A stretch of 64,000 nucleotides of DNA from Paraburkholderia sp. Tr-20389 (GTDB taxonomy: Bacteria; Pseudomonadota; Gammaproteobacteria; Burkholderiales; Burkholderiaceae): positions 53,286 to 117,285 of the forward strand of contig NZ_JAAGPD010000039.1 in the NCBI RefSeq assembly GCF_017104565.1, written 5' to 3'. A program made the translations under genes and the position numbers. The notes under the pieces are model-generated. The model was not told the origin of the DNA. It ran no database searches and was given only the letters and a program-made list of their open reading frames with translations. Below are positions 28,479 to 36,850 of the stretch, piece after piece (the first letter of the stretch is position 1; each line of letters starts with the position of its first letter).

Positions 28479-29114
28479 ATGAAGGTTCCCTACCGATACC
28501 TGTCCGCGATGGTCGTCAATCTCGCGCTGCCGTGGCTCGCGTACCGGGTCGCGCTGCCGCACTGGGGCACGACGTGTGCACTCGCGGCATCGGCGGCGCC
28601 GCTGGTGGCGTGGATCGGATGGGACCTGTATCACTCGCGGCACTTCGACGCGCTGAGTGCGATCGTGCTGGCGGGCATTCTGCCGCTGCTCGCCTGGGCG
28701 CTGATCGATCGGAGCGAACACCGGCGCGCGCTCGAAGATCCGATGGTGTCGGGCGTCATCGGCGTGACGTTTCTGCTGTCGCTGCTGCTGCGCAAGCCGA
28801 TGGTCTATTACCTCGCGCGTTCGACGGTATCGCGTGAATCGCACGAACGCGTCGAGGAATTCGAGCGCCATTATCGCGAGCGCCCCGAACTCGTCACGAT
28901 GATTCGCCGGATGACGGTCATCTGGGGCATTGGTCTCACGGCTGAAAATGTCGCGCGTTATTGGGTCGTGTCGACCTTGAGCGATACGGAGCTGGCCGAG
29001 CAGATATCGACGGTGCTGCGCTGGGCCATCTACGGCTCGCTCACGCTCTGGACGATCTGGACGCGCCGCCGCCTGAAGCGCATCGACGCTGCAAGAAGAA
29101 TGGAGTCTGCATGA
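28479..29114 (+). CDS. VC0807-like multi-pass membrane protein
   Basis: A 211-residue inner-membrane protein with about six hydrophobic segments (LSAMVVNLALPWLAYRVAL; ALAASAAPLVAWIGWDLY; ALSAIVLAGILPLLAWALI; VSGVIGVTFLLSLLL and two near the C-terminus). The pattern resembles the VC0807 family of unknown function. The start at 28479 has AGGGG just upstream; an ATG at 28377 would add a basic leader that looks non-conserved. Its stop overlaps the start of the amidohydrolase by ATGA, so the two should be made together. Confidence 0.7.
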   Translation: MKVPYRYLSAMVVNLALPWLAYRVALPHWGTTCALAASAAPLVAWIGWDLYHSRHFDALSAIVLAGILPLLAWALIDRSEHRRALEDPMVSGVIGVTFLLSLLLRKPMVYYLARSTVSRESHERVEEFERHYRERPELVTMIRRMTVIWGIGLTAENVARYWVVSTLSDTELAEQISTVLRWAIYGSLTLWTIWTRRRLKRIDAARRMESA

Positions 29115-30307
29115 AAGACCAGATGTTGATTACCGATGTCCGGATGCCCGACGGCATACGCGTGAATGTGTCGATCGCCGGAGGCCGCATCGATGCGATC
29201 GGCCCTGATTTGCAGGTCGAAAGCGCCGTCGCGCGCGAGCACGGCAACGGTGCGCTGCTGTTGCCGGGTTTCGTCGAAGGCCATACGCATCTCGACAAGA
29301 CGATGTGGAGCATGCCGTGGTATCAGAACGAAGTCGGACCGAAGCTCACCGATCGCATCGAAAACGAGCGGCGCTTTCGTGCAGAGAGCGGACACGACGC
29401 GGCGGCGGCATCGCTTGCCTTGGCCCGCGCGTTCCTGCAAATGGGCACCACGCGGTTGCGCACGCACGTCGATATCGACACGGATGCGGGCCTCAAACAC
29501 CTCGAAGGCGTGCTGAAGACACGCGACACGCTAAGCGGCGTCCTCGACTTGCAGACCGTCGCGTTTCCGCAGTCGGGCATGCTCAAACGCGAAGGCACCA
29601 TCACGTTGCTAGGCGACGCGTTGCGTGCGGGCGCCGACGTGCTCGGCGCGCTGGACCCGGCGTTGATCGACGGCGATCCCGTCGCGTCGCTGAATGCCTC
29701 CTTCGATCTCGCGTCACGTCATCAGAAGCCGATCGATATCCATCTGCATGAGCCCGCCGAGATCGGCGCCTTCACGTTGAAGCTGCTGCTCGATCGCGTC
29801 GAAGCGCTCGGCATGCAAGGACGCGTCGTGATCAGCCATGCGTTCTGTCTCGGTGCGCTGGCGCCGCGCGAGCGCGATCCGCTGCTCGAACGGCTCGCGC
29901 TGCTGAACGTCGCGCTGCTCACGACGGCGCCCGCTTCCGTACCCGTGCCGCCGCTCGCTGCATGCATCGAAAAAGGTGTCACGCTGTTCGGCGGCAATGA
30001 CGGCATCCGCGACACCTGGAATCCGTTCGGCTCGCCCGACATGCTGGAGCGTGCGGCGCAGATCGCGATGCGCTACGACCTGCGGCGCGACGACGCGATT
30101 GCAATGGCATTCGATTGCGTGAGCCACGCAGCCGCGCGCGGCTGCCGGTTCGCCGACTACGGCCTGCAGGTGGGCGCGCGTGCGGACCTCGTGCTCGTCG
30201 ATGCGGAAACCGTCGCGCATGCCGTTGCCGCGCGGCCCGTGCGCAAGCTGGTGGTCGCGAACGGACGGGTCGTTGCGCGTAACGGCATGCTGACCGAGGA
30301 CATTTGA
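29111..30307 (+). CDS. cytosine-deaminase-like amidohydrolase
   Basis: A 398-residue member of the amidohydrolase superfamily. Metal ligands are visible as His58 and His60 in EGHTHLDKTMW, a His in DIHLHEPAEI, a His in VISHAFCLGAL and the Asp in FGGNDGIRDTW. This set and the layout match the CodA-type deaminase group (cytosine, creatinine or N-isopropylammelide type). The exact substrate cannot be told. The overlap with the upstream membrane protein suggests a function coupled to uptake. A short sequence separates it from a terminator that belongs to the opposite strand. Confidence 0.82.
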   Translation: MKDQMLITDVRMPDGIRVNVSIAGGRIDAIGPDLQVESAVAREHGNGALLLPGFVEGHTHLDKTMWSMPWYQNEVGPKLTDRIENERRFRAESGHDAAAASLALARAFLQMGTTRLRTHVDIDTDAGLKHLEGVLKTRDTLSGVLDLQTVAFPQSGMLKREGTITLLGDALRAGADVLGALDPALIDGDPVASLNASFDLASRHQKPIDIHLHEPAEIGAFTLKLLLDRVEALGMQGRVVISHAFCLGALAPRERDPLLERLALLNVALLTTAPASVPVPPLAACIEKGVTLFGGNDGIRDTWNPFGSPDMLERAAQIAMRYDLRRDDAIAMAFDCVSHAAARGCRFADYGLQVGARADLVLVDAETVAHAVAARPVRKLVVANGRVVARNGMLTEDI

Positions 30308-30336
30308 ATCCGCCGCTCGCACACAAACCTTGAACG

Positions 30337-30369
30337 AAAAAAGCCCCGGCACGTGAACCATGCCGGGGC
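30337..30369 (-). terminator. Rho-independent terminator of the phospholipase C gene
   Basis: Perfect 9-bp stem GCCCCGGCA / TGCCGGGGC (30343-30351 and 30361-30369). On the minus strand it is followed by six T residues. It lies 46 bases after the minus-strand stop and also faces the plus-strand amidohydrolase. Confidence 0.82.
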
Positions 30370-30414
30370 GAAGGTTTGCGCTGTCTTATACGTTATTGTT
30401 CAGGCCATGGTCCT

Positions 30415-32562
30415 TTACGACGCCGCCATGACGGGCGTCACGGCAGCAGGATCGCTGATGCTCGTCTTGCCCGTTTCGACGTGACCCGCAAGGCGGCGCT
30501 GGAACGACGCATCGTCGTTGTCGGTCACCGTCAGGTCGTACCAGTGATGGCTCGCCGACAGCACCCACGCCTCTTCGACCGATGCGCCCGGCGGCACGAT
30601 CACGGGGCGCGGATGCGCGCCGTACGCGTTGTCGACGACCGACAGCCGCGCGATGCTCTCGCCATGATTCTTGAACGTCAGGTACACGTTGCCGTTGCCG
30701 ACGTCGTAATGCGTCTTCACTTCGGGCAACGCGGGCTTGTGATTGTGATTCACGAGAGCCGCTGCATTCGACGCATTGGACTGTGCATTGCCCGCGAATT
30801 GCCGCACGAAACCATTCGGACCATACACGGTGAACTGATACACGCCGTTCGTCGACGCCAGGTTGAACACGTCCTTCAGCGTCTTGCCCGCTTCCACCGT
30901 ATAGCGCCACGGACCATCCGTGCGGTTGGCCGAGTACACGTAGAAGTGCGCGCCCTGCTCGCCCGTATTGCCGATTTCGATCGTCAGCGAATTTGCCTTC
31001 TGATCGACCTTGCCGTTCACATGCAATTCATACGGCAATGCACGCGCGAAGCGGATGCCCGATTCCTGCGGATCGAACGGACCCGGCACGGCAGGCACCG
31101 TCGGCGCGGGCTGCGTCGCGCACTGGTTGTCGGCCATGCTCTTGTAGTTGCTCGTGTCCGGCAGCGGCGGCATCTTCGCGTCCGGCGTGCGGAAGTCGAA
31201 GGCCGTCGTGAGGTCGCCGCACACCGCGCGGCGCCATGCCGTGATGTTCGGTTCATTCACGCCGAAGCGCGATTCGATGAAGCGGATCACCGACGTGTGA
31301 TCGAACACCTGCGAGCACACGAAGCCGCCCTTCGTCCACGGCGACACGATCGTCATCGGCACGCGCGGCCCGAGACCGTACGGCAGATTGTCGGCCGTAT
31401 AGCTGCCGCCACGGGCCGGATTGACGATGTTGTGAATCTCGCCGTCCGTCGTCACCGTCGAGAGACCCTGCGCGCGCGACGTAGCCGGTTGCGGCGGCAC
31501 GATGTGATCGAAGAAGCCGTCGTTCTCGTCGTACATGATGAAGAGCACCGTTTTGCTCCACACCTCGGGGTTCGACGTGAGCGCATCGAGAATCTGCGAC
31601 GTGTATTCCGCGCCGTAAGCAGGCGTGTATTTCGGATGCTCCGAATACGCGGCGGGCGGGCACAGCCACGACACTTGCGGCAGGCGGTTGGCCTGCACGT
31701 CGGCCTTCAGGTCGTCGATCGTGCGCACCGTCTGCGCGCGCTGGAACAGCGACGAACCCGGCTGCGCGTTGATGAAGTTCTCGAAGTTCTGCAGGATGTT
31801 CGTGCCGTAGTTGCCGTTCAGCGGGTCCGAGCCATCCGTGCCCTGCTGATAGATCTGCCACGAAATACCGGCCGCTTCGAGACGTTCCGGATAGGTCGTC
31901 CACGACAGCAGCTGATACTTCGGCGGCACGTCGCCATCGACGAAATCGTTGTTGTCGAGCAGCGGGCCGCCCTTCGTGCCCGTCGGATCGACGGTGCCCG
32001 TCATCAGATACGAGCGGTTCGGGTGCGTCGGTCCCGGCAGCGAGCAGAAGTAGGCATCGCACACCGTGAACGCATCGGCCAGCGCGTAATGGAACGGAAT
32101 GTCCGGGCGCAGGTGATAGCCCATCGTCATGTCCGTCTTGTTCGCGGGCCACTGGTCGTAACGGCCGGCGTCGATCGCAGCATGCGTCTTGTACCAGGAG
32201 TGATCCAGATCGCCGACGCACTGCGCGCTCGTCGTCTGCGTATTCAGGTGAAACGGCAGCACGGGCTTGGTCGCATCGGCTTTCGACGGCTGATACCAGA
32301 CGGGCTTGCCGTTCGGCAGCGGAATCGGGAAGCGGTCGTTATAGCCGCGCACGCCGCGCATATGACCGAAGTAGTGGTCGAACGAACGGTTCTCCTGCAT
32401 GAACACGACAATGTGCTCGACGTCACGGATCGAACCCGTGCGCGAATTGGCGGGCACGGCGAGCGCATTGCGGATCGATTCCGGCAGCATCGTCACGGCG
32501 GCGGCGGCGCCCGCGGACGTTGCAGCAGTCTTTAGAAAACGGCGACGGCTATTGGATGTCAT
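30415..32562 (-). CDS. plcN: TAT-exported non-haemolytic-type phospholipase C
   Basis: A 715-residue phosphocholine-specific phospholipase C (acid-phosphatase-like superfamily). A twin-arginine signal is present (SRRRFLKTAATSAGAAAA, residues 5-22) with cleavage near NALA. The catalytic core starts with EHIVVFMQENRSFDHYFGHM, the hallmark metal-binding start, and includes MYDENDGFFDH. Two C-terminal DUF756 beta domains follow at about 510-600 and 610-700. It hydrolyses phosphatidylcholine or -ethanolamine outside the cytoplasm, often under phosphate limitation. A small lipoprotein gene lies 98 bases upstream on the same strand. Confidence 0.93.
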   Translation of the reverse strand: MTSNSRRRFLKTAATSAGAAAAVTMLPESIRNALAVPANSRTGSIRDVEHIVVFMQENRSFDHYFGHMRGVRGYNDRFPIPLPNGKPVWYQPSKADATKPVLPFHLNTQTTSAQCVGDLDHSWYKTHAAIDAGRYDQWPANKTDMTMGYHLRPDIPFHYALADAFTVCDAYFCSLPGPTHPNRSYLMTGTVDPTGTKGGPLLDNNDFVDGDVPPKYQLLSWTTYPERLEAAGISWQIYQQGTDGSDPLNGNYGTNILQNFENFINAQPGSSLFQRAQTVRTIDDLKADVQANRLPQVSWLCPPAAYSEHPKYTPAYGAEYTSQILDALTSNPEVWSKTVLFIMYDENDGFFDHIVPPQPATSRAQGLSTVTTDGEIHNIVNPARGGSYTADNLPYGLGPRVPMTIVSPWTKGGFVCSQVFDHTSVIRFIESRFGVNEPNITAWRRAVCGDLTTAFDFRTPDAKMPPLPDTSNYKSMADNQCATQPAPTVPAVPGPFDPQESGIRFARALPYELHVNGKVDQKANSLTIEIGNTGEQGAHFYVYSANRTDGPWRYTVEAGKTLKDVFNLASTNGVYQFTVYGPNGFVRQFAGNAQSNASNAAALVNHNHKPALPEVKTHYDVGNGNVYLTFKNHGESIARLSVVDNAYGAHPRPVIVPPGASVEEAWVLSASHHWYDLTVTDNDDASFQRRLAGHVETGKTSISDPAAVTPVMAAS

Positions 32563-32660
32563 GATGTTATTGCCTTCTTCTCGGGGGGAAAGGAATTAAC
32601 AACGGAATAAGCGCGCGCATTCACGCGCATTCTTTAGTTCTTTATTGCGAGAACATCGAT

Positions 32661-33041
32661 TCAATGGGTGTCGTCGCCTGGCGCGTAGCGGAGCACGGGC
32701 GCAACCTGCTGGCTGTCGGCAGCGAGGCTCGCCTGCGCGCTGAGAATCGCGGCGCTGTCCTGGCCGTTGTCCTGCGCTTCGTTTCGTGCGTTACGGGACG
32801 CGCTCATGCCGAGCGCCGACGGCGTATTGAAGGCATTGGCGGTACTGCCCGTGGGGCTCGTCGGCAGCGGTGGCGATATGGACGCGTTCAGTGCGGAAGG
32901 CGCGCCGTTACTGGATTGCGACGCAGCCGGCGGGGTGTTGCCGACGGTCGCCGCATCATCCGGCCCACAGGCGGCGAGTGCGAACGATGCAAGTGCAACG
33001 ATTGTACTCACGCGCAAAGACGAGAGAGGAAGTCCGTTCAT
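32661..33041 (-). CDS. small Ser/Ala-rich lipoprotein upstream of plcN
   Basis: A 126-residue protein with a lipoprotein signal (VSTIVALASFALAACG; lipobox ALAAC). The mature part is low-complexity, rich in Ser, Ala, Asn and Pro, with no recognisable domain. The C-terminal part (ILSAQASLAADSQQVAPVLRYAPGDDTH) is the most protein-like. It is on the same strand as plcN and may share its transcript. The function is unknown, and the ribosome site before the start is weak. Confidence 0.65.
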   Translation of the reverse strand: MNGLPLSSLRVSTIVALASFALAACGPDDAATVGNTPPAASQSSNGAPSALNASISPPLPTSPTGSTANAFNTPSALGMSASRNARNEAQDNGQDSAAILSAQASLAADSQQVAPVLRYAPGDDTH

Positions 33042-33233
33042 TCGAGCATCCCGATTCCAGCGTCTGACTACCGGTTAGACCGATGACGGCTCGCTTAAAG
33101 AAGGCTTGCCGTCGCTGGAAACGCAGTCTGATGTCGAATGAAGAAATTATTGTGAAACGTTTGCAAAGGCAACGAAATACCTTGAAATATCCTTTAATGG
33201 AAAGCTATCAGAAAGCGAAAAGAAACACGCTAG

Positions 33234-34745
33234 TCATCGTGCTATAGCGCTTATCAGCAGGTCGGCATTAAGTGCCGTTTTTCTATCGCCGCGCAATGCA
33301 CGGGCGGCATATTCGACCGGCGGCCCTTCGCGCCGCCTTGCCTTCTGCGTTGCAAGTGGCTGGCCGCGCGCGAACTCGACGCAACACTTCGCCAGCACAT
33401 CCGTCGGATCGACGAGCTGCGCAGTGCGCCCGTTGCGCGTCACCGTGGCCGCTTGCGGAAACAGCAGCGGCAACTCCGTGCAGGCGAGCAGGATGACTTC
33501 GACATGCTGGAACAGAAGGCTCTCTACGGCGGCGATGATGTCGTCGGCACATTCGCCGCTCGTATAACCGGCTTTCACGCCGCGTGCGCCGTAGATGGCG
33601 TTCGTCACACGCGCCTGCAACGCAGGCGGCGGCAACACCTCGGTCATGCCGCGCGCTTCGAGCGCCTTGTGATAGACGCCGCTCGCAATCGTGCCCTCGG
33701 TGGCAAGCAGGCCGATGCGGTCCACCGAAGGAAACGTCGCGCGCAGATAATCGGCCGTCACGTTCATCATGTTGACGATGGGAATCCGCAAACGCGCTTC
33801 GATGGATGCGATGAACGCATGCGCGGTATTGCACGGAATCGCGATCAGATCGGCGCCGCCGTCTTCGAGCTTTCTGCATGTCGCGTACAAGGCGAGCGTC
33901 GGATCCGCGCCCTTGCCCGTCAGGTAATCGGTGCGATCGGGAATTTGCGGATTCTGTTCGACGATCACCTTGATGTGATCCTGATCGCGCACGGCGGGCG
34001 TATTGCGCACGACCTTGTGCAAGAAATCGACGGTCGCGGCAGGCCCGACGCCACCGACCACGCCGAGCTTGATCTGCCGTGCCGGCTGACGAAAGTCCGC
34101 ATCGAGCAGATGCTGCGCGTACACCGAAAAGGAATCGATCACGGGCACGGCCAGCTCGCCGATACGCCGCAATGACAACGCGCTATCGGTACTGCCCGGC
34201 AGCAGCAAGTCGACGCCTTGCAGGATCAATGACTCGCATGCGGCCCGCAGTGCACCGATGCTGTTGACGCCCACGCTCACGACTTCGATGCCGGCGCGTT
34301 CCCCGTAGCGCTCGAACAGCCGGCGTTCGCACAGCACCGGCGACGTCAGTACGCCGACGCGGCACCCGGGCGGAAAGCGATGCCGGATATGCGCGAACAA
34401 CGCGGCGATCATATCGACGATCGCGATGTGCGTGTTCTGCTGCAACGCGTCGATGAAGAGATGGCTTTCAAAACAAGGCAGCGCCACGGCAGGCACATCG
34501 CGTTGCTCGAAATCGCGAATCGCGTCGAATGTGCGTAGTTGATGTTCCGCCGAACCTGCCGTACAGGAATCCGATTCACGGCGCCCGCTATTGGACGCGC
34601 ACTCGACGGCAATATTCAATGGTCGAAACGTTCGCGCCGTGGCATTGGCATCATGCATTTTGCGCAGCACGTCGACGCTCGCGAGACGCGCCGCGCCACC
34701 GACCATGCCGAGCGCACGCCGTCCCATCACAGACGATGTATTCAT
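33234..34745 (-). CDS. tandem-domain aspartate/glutamate racemase-like protein
   Basis: A 503-residue protein made of two racemase domains in a row. The C-terminal domain (about 226-470) has both catalytic Cys: Cys305 in PCNTAH and Cys422 in ACTELP. The N-terminal domain keeps the first (Cys91 in LPCFESH), but the second motif reads PGSTDS at 183-188, with Ser185 in the Cys place, so this half is probably inactive. Known single-domain members racemise Asp or Glu, or act on hydantoins. A GAGGG site precedes the ATG. It is divergent from the receiver gene at 35159. Confidence 0.82.
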   Translation of the reverse strand: MNTSSVMGRRALGMVGGAARLASVDVLRKMHDANATARTFRPLNIAVECASNSGRRESDSCTAGSAEHQLRTFDAIRDFEQRDVPAVALPCFESHLFIDALQQNTHIAIVDMIAALFAHIRHRFPPGCRVGVLTSPVLCERRLFERYGERAGIEVVSVGVNSIGALRAACESLILQGVDLLLPGSTDSALSLRRIGELAVPVIDSFSVYAQHLLDADFRQPARQIKLGVVGGVGPAATVDFLHKVVRNTPAVRDQDHIKVIVEQNPQIPDRTDYLTGKGADPTLALYATCRKLEDGGADLIAIPCNTAHAFIASIEARLRIPIVNMMNVTADYLRATFPSVDRIGLLATEGTIASGVYHKALEARGMTEVLPPPALQARVTNAIYGARGVKAGYTSGECADDIIAAVESLLFQHVEVILLACTELPLLFPQAATVTRNGRTAQLVDPTDVLAKCCVEFARGQPLATQKARRREGPPVEYAARALRGDRKTALNADLLISAIAR

Positions 34746-35158
34746 AGTCCCTCGCTTGCAGTCTTATTGCTTTCGGTCTTATTGGAAGCGCGGATTCCAG
34801 TCGCCCTGAGCAGCGCGCGGCCCGCGCGCTGCGTCGAATCCGTTATTGCGGCGCCGATCAGAATATAAATCCGAATGCCGATTTATGTCGCATGAATAAA
34901 ACAGAAAGTCACCCGATAAACAACAGCATTCCGTTTATTCCAATTCGTTTAGCGTCTGCCAATTGCTCTCTTTTCGCTGGTTAACCCTGAGAGGCGCCAA
35001 AATTGTCAATTACCGATGATTGATGAGATTGAGAACGGTATTCAACGCGTATCGAATCCGGTCGTCTCGGGCCCGCCCCTTGCTGGATTCGCAGCCTTGG
35101 GCAAGCACGCAATACAACGAGGACTGCATGGGACCAGTCCACAAGGAGACCTCCGACA
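34746..35158. other. intergenic region between divergent genes
   Basis: 413 bases between the racemase-like gene and the receiver-protein gene. The part at about 34860-35000 is AT-rich (for example AGAATATAAATCCGAATGCC) and should hold the two promoters. I see no clear inverted repeat and no convincing small gene. Confidence 0.4.
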
Positions 35159-35602
35159 ATGGCAACCAGAAACCCGCACGACAGTGACGACGAGTTGCAA
35201 TGGCGGCCCGTCGGCACGCACATGACCGACAACCGGCGCGTGCTGGTCGTCGACGATTACGCCGATGCCGCCGACGCGCTGCAACTGCTGCTGTTTGCGA
35301 ACGGCTTCGAATGCCGCGCGATGCATGGCGCCGAAGATGTCTGCGAACTCGCGTCCGAATGGCAGCCCTTCGCCGTCGTGCTCGACATCGCGATGCCCGG
35401 CGTCGATGGACTCGAACTCGCGCGCCGACTTCGCGCGAACCCATCCACCTCGCATATGCTGCTGATCGCGTGCACGGGCTACGCGTCGCATCACGACCGC
35501 GAACGGGCGCGCGAAGCGGGCTTCGACGCCCATTGCGCGAAGCCGCTCACACCGCAGCGTCTGCTCGAACTGTTGAAGCGGGCCACCTCCGACGACGCAT
35601 AG
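35159..35602 (+). CDS. single-domain response regulator (CheY-like receiver)
   Basis: A 147-residue protein with one receiver domain. It has the acidic pair in VLVVDDYADAAD, the phospho-acceptor Asp in VVLDIAMPGVDG, the Thr/Ser switch in IACTGYA and the Lys in HCAKPLTP. There is no output domain. It probably serves as a phosphorelay shuttle or partner of a hybrid histidine kinase not in this window. AAGGAG lies ten bases before the ATG at 35159; an in-frame ATG at 35222 begins closer to the domain and is an alternative start. Confidence 0.87.
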   Translation: MATRNPHDSDDELQWRPVGTHMTDNRRVLVVDDYADAADALQLLLFANGFECRAMHGAEDVCELASEWQPFAVVLDIAMPGVDGLELARRLRANPSTSHMLLIACTGYASHHDRERAREAGFDAHCAKPLTPQRLLELLKRATSDDA

Positions 35603-35834
35603 CGCGCGTGTAATTCATACATACGCGGCCGCGCGGCACGACGGCATCCATACCCCAAAGGACTGATCGCGCCGTTCGCCAGCTCGCGTGCGGGGTCCGC
35701 AGCGGGGGCAGGCACACGAACTGCTGTCACATCGTCAGTCCTTGCCGCTCAAGGGTTTCACCCCGTCGGCGGCGACGGCGCAGCCCCAAGGGAGGAGCTC
35801 GCCGAAGGACCTTGCGCTGACAGACAGGAGAACG

Positions 35835-36425
35835 ATGATGCATAGAAGAAAATTCATATTGAGCACCAGTGCCGCGCTCGCTGCGGGCGGCCTTGCCCTT
35901 TCAGGCTGCACGATGACGGGCACGCATTCCTCGACGAACGCGAGCAACGCGGATAAGCGCCGCGCGATCGATTCGAGTGTCGACGAAACGCTCTCGCGGC
36001 TCTACACGACGGCTCACGGTTCGCGCGAACTCGTGTCGAAAGCGCGTGGCGTGCTGGTGTTCCCGTCGGTCGTGCAGGCGGGATTCTGGATCGGCGGGCA
36101 ATACGGCCAGGGGTCGCTGCGCGTCGGCGGGCAAACGGTGGGTTACTACAGCACCGCTGCAGGTTCGTTCGGCCTGCAGATCGGCGCACAGTCGAAGGGC
36201 GTGGTCTTCCTGTTCATGACGCAGGACGCGCTGGACCAGTTCCGCAACAGCAACGGCTGGTCGGTCGGCGGCGATGCGACCGTCGCGCTCGTAAAGGTAG
36301 GCGCGAACGGCAACATCGACACGACCACGGCAACGAAGCCTGTCCAGGCATTCGTGCTGACCAATGCCGGCCTGATGGCAGGCGTGTCGCTCGAAGGCGC
36401 GAAGATTTCGCGGCTCGATATCTAG
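35835..36425 (+). CDS. YSC84-related lipid-binding lipoprotein
   Basis: A 196-residue exported protein. The signal MMHRRKFILSTSAALAAGGL ends in a lipobox (LALSGC), so it is a lipoprotein. The rest is a YSC84/SYLF-type domain (SRELVSKARGVLVFPSVVQA to MAGVSLEGAKISRL), known to bind phosphoinositides in eukaryotes and found in many proteobacterial stress-induced lipoproteins. AGGAG lies four and seven bases before the two adjacent ATGs. Confidence 0.85.
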   Translation: MMHRRKFILSTSAALAAGGLALSGCTMTGTHSSTNASNADKRRAIDSSVDETLSRLYTTAHGSRELVSKARGVLVFPSVVQAGFWIGGQYGQGSLRVGGQTVGYYSTAAGSFGLQIGAQSKGVVFLFMTQDALDQFRNSNGWSVGGDATVALVKVGANGNIDTTTATKPVQAFVLTNAGLMAGVSLEGAKISRLDI

Positions 36426-36850
36426 TGCATTTGCGGGTTCGCGCGTGGAGCGTGCATATTCGCGCGCTTCATGCGTCGAGCATACTGGCGAGCCGCGAAC
36501 GCGCGTGCCAATTTAAAGCGTCCATGTAAAACCCGCTGTTTGTTCCGGCGCGTTTTACATTCGCGCGCAAGCCCTCATTTGTTGCAGGCGCATTCACCAA
36601 GTTGACGCATTTCACCCTCTACAGTGCGTCATGCACGGCAGCAAAGCCGCGCGTAAAGATGTGAAGAAAGCTGTGCGCCGCACCACAGCGGCATCGCGCT
36701 GGCGCGTGCGTTTGGCACACCGCTTGCTGTTCATCGAAGCCGTCCGTCCTTCGCCTTTCGCCGACCCGATCCGCCTCGCGAATCGCGCCAGCCATTTGCG
36801 GCGGCTTTTCAAGCGTCTCCCCGATTACTCTTTCACCAGGAGTCATAACC
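36426..36850 (+). promoter_or_regulatory. region upstream of glgA with an inverted repeat
   Basis: 425 bases without a credible gene. A perfect 9-bp-arm inverted repeat ATGTAAAAC-N19-GTTTTACAT is at 36524-36560, about 290 bases before glgA and 99 after the lipoprotein gene. It could be an operator or part of a terminator, though no T run follows. AGGAG at 36838-36842 is the glgA ribosome site. Confidence 0.4.

Noticed and set aside
30376-32535. 719-codon open frame on the plus strand
   Set aside because: Antisense to plcN; Arg/His-rich shadow.
33042-33233. Possible Pho box upstream of the plcN lipoprotein
   Set aside because: On the minus strand GTTTCAC and TTCTTCAT resemble half sites, but they are not spaced by 11 bases.
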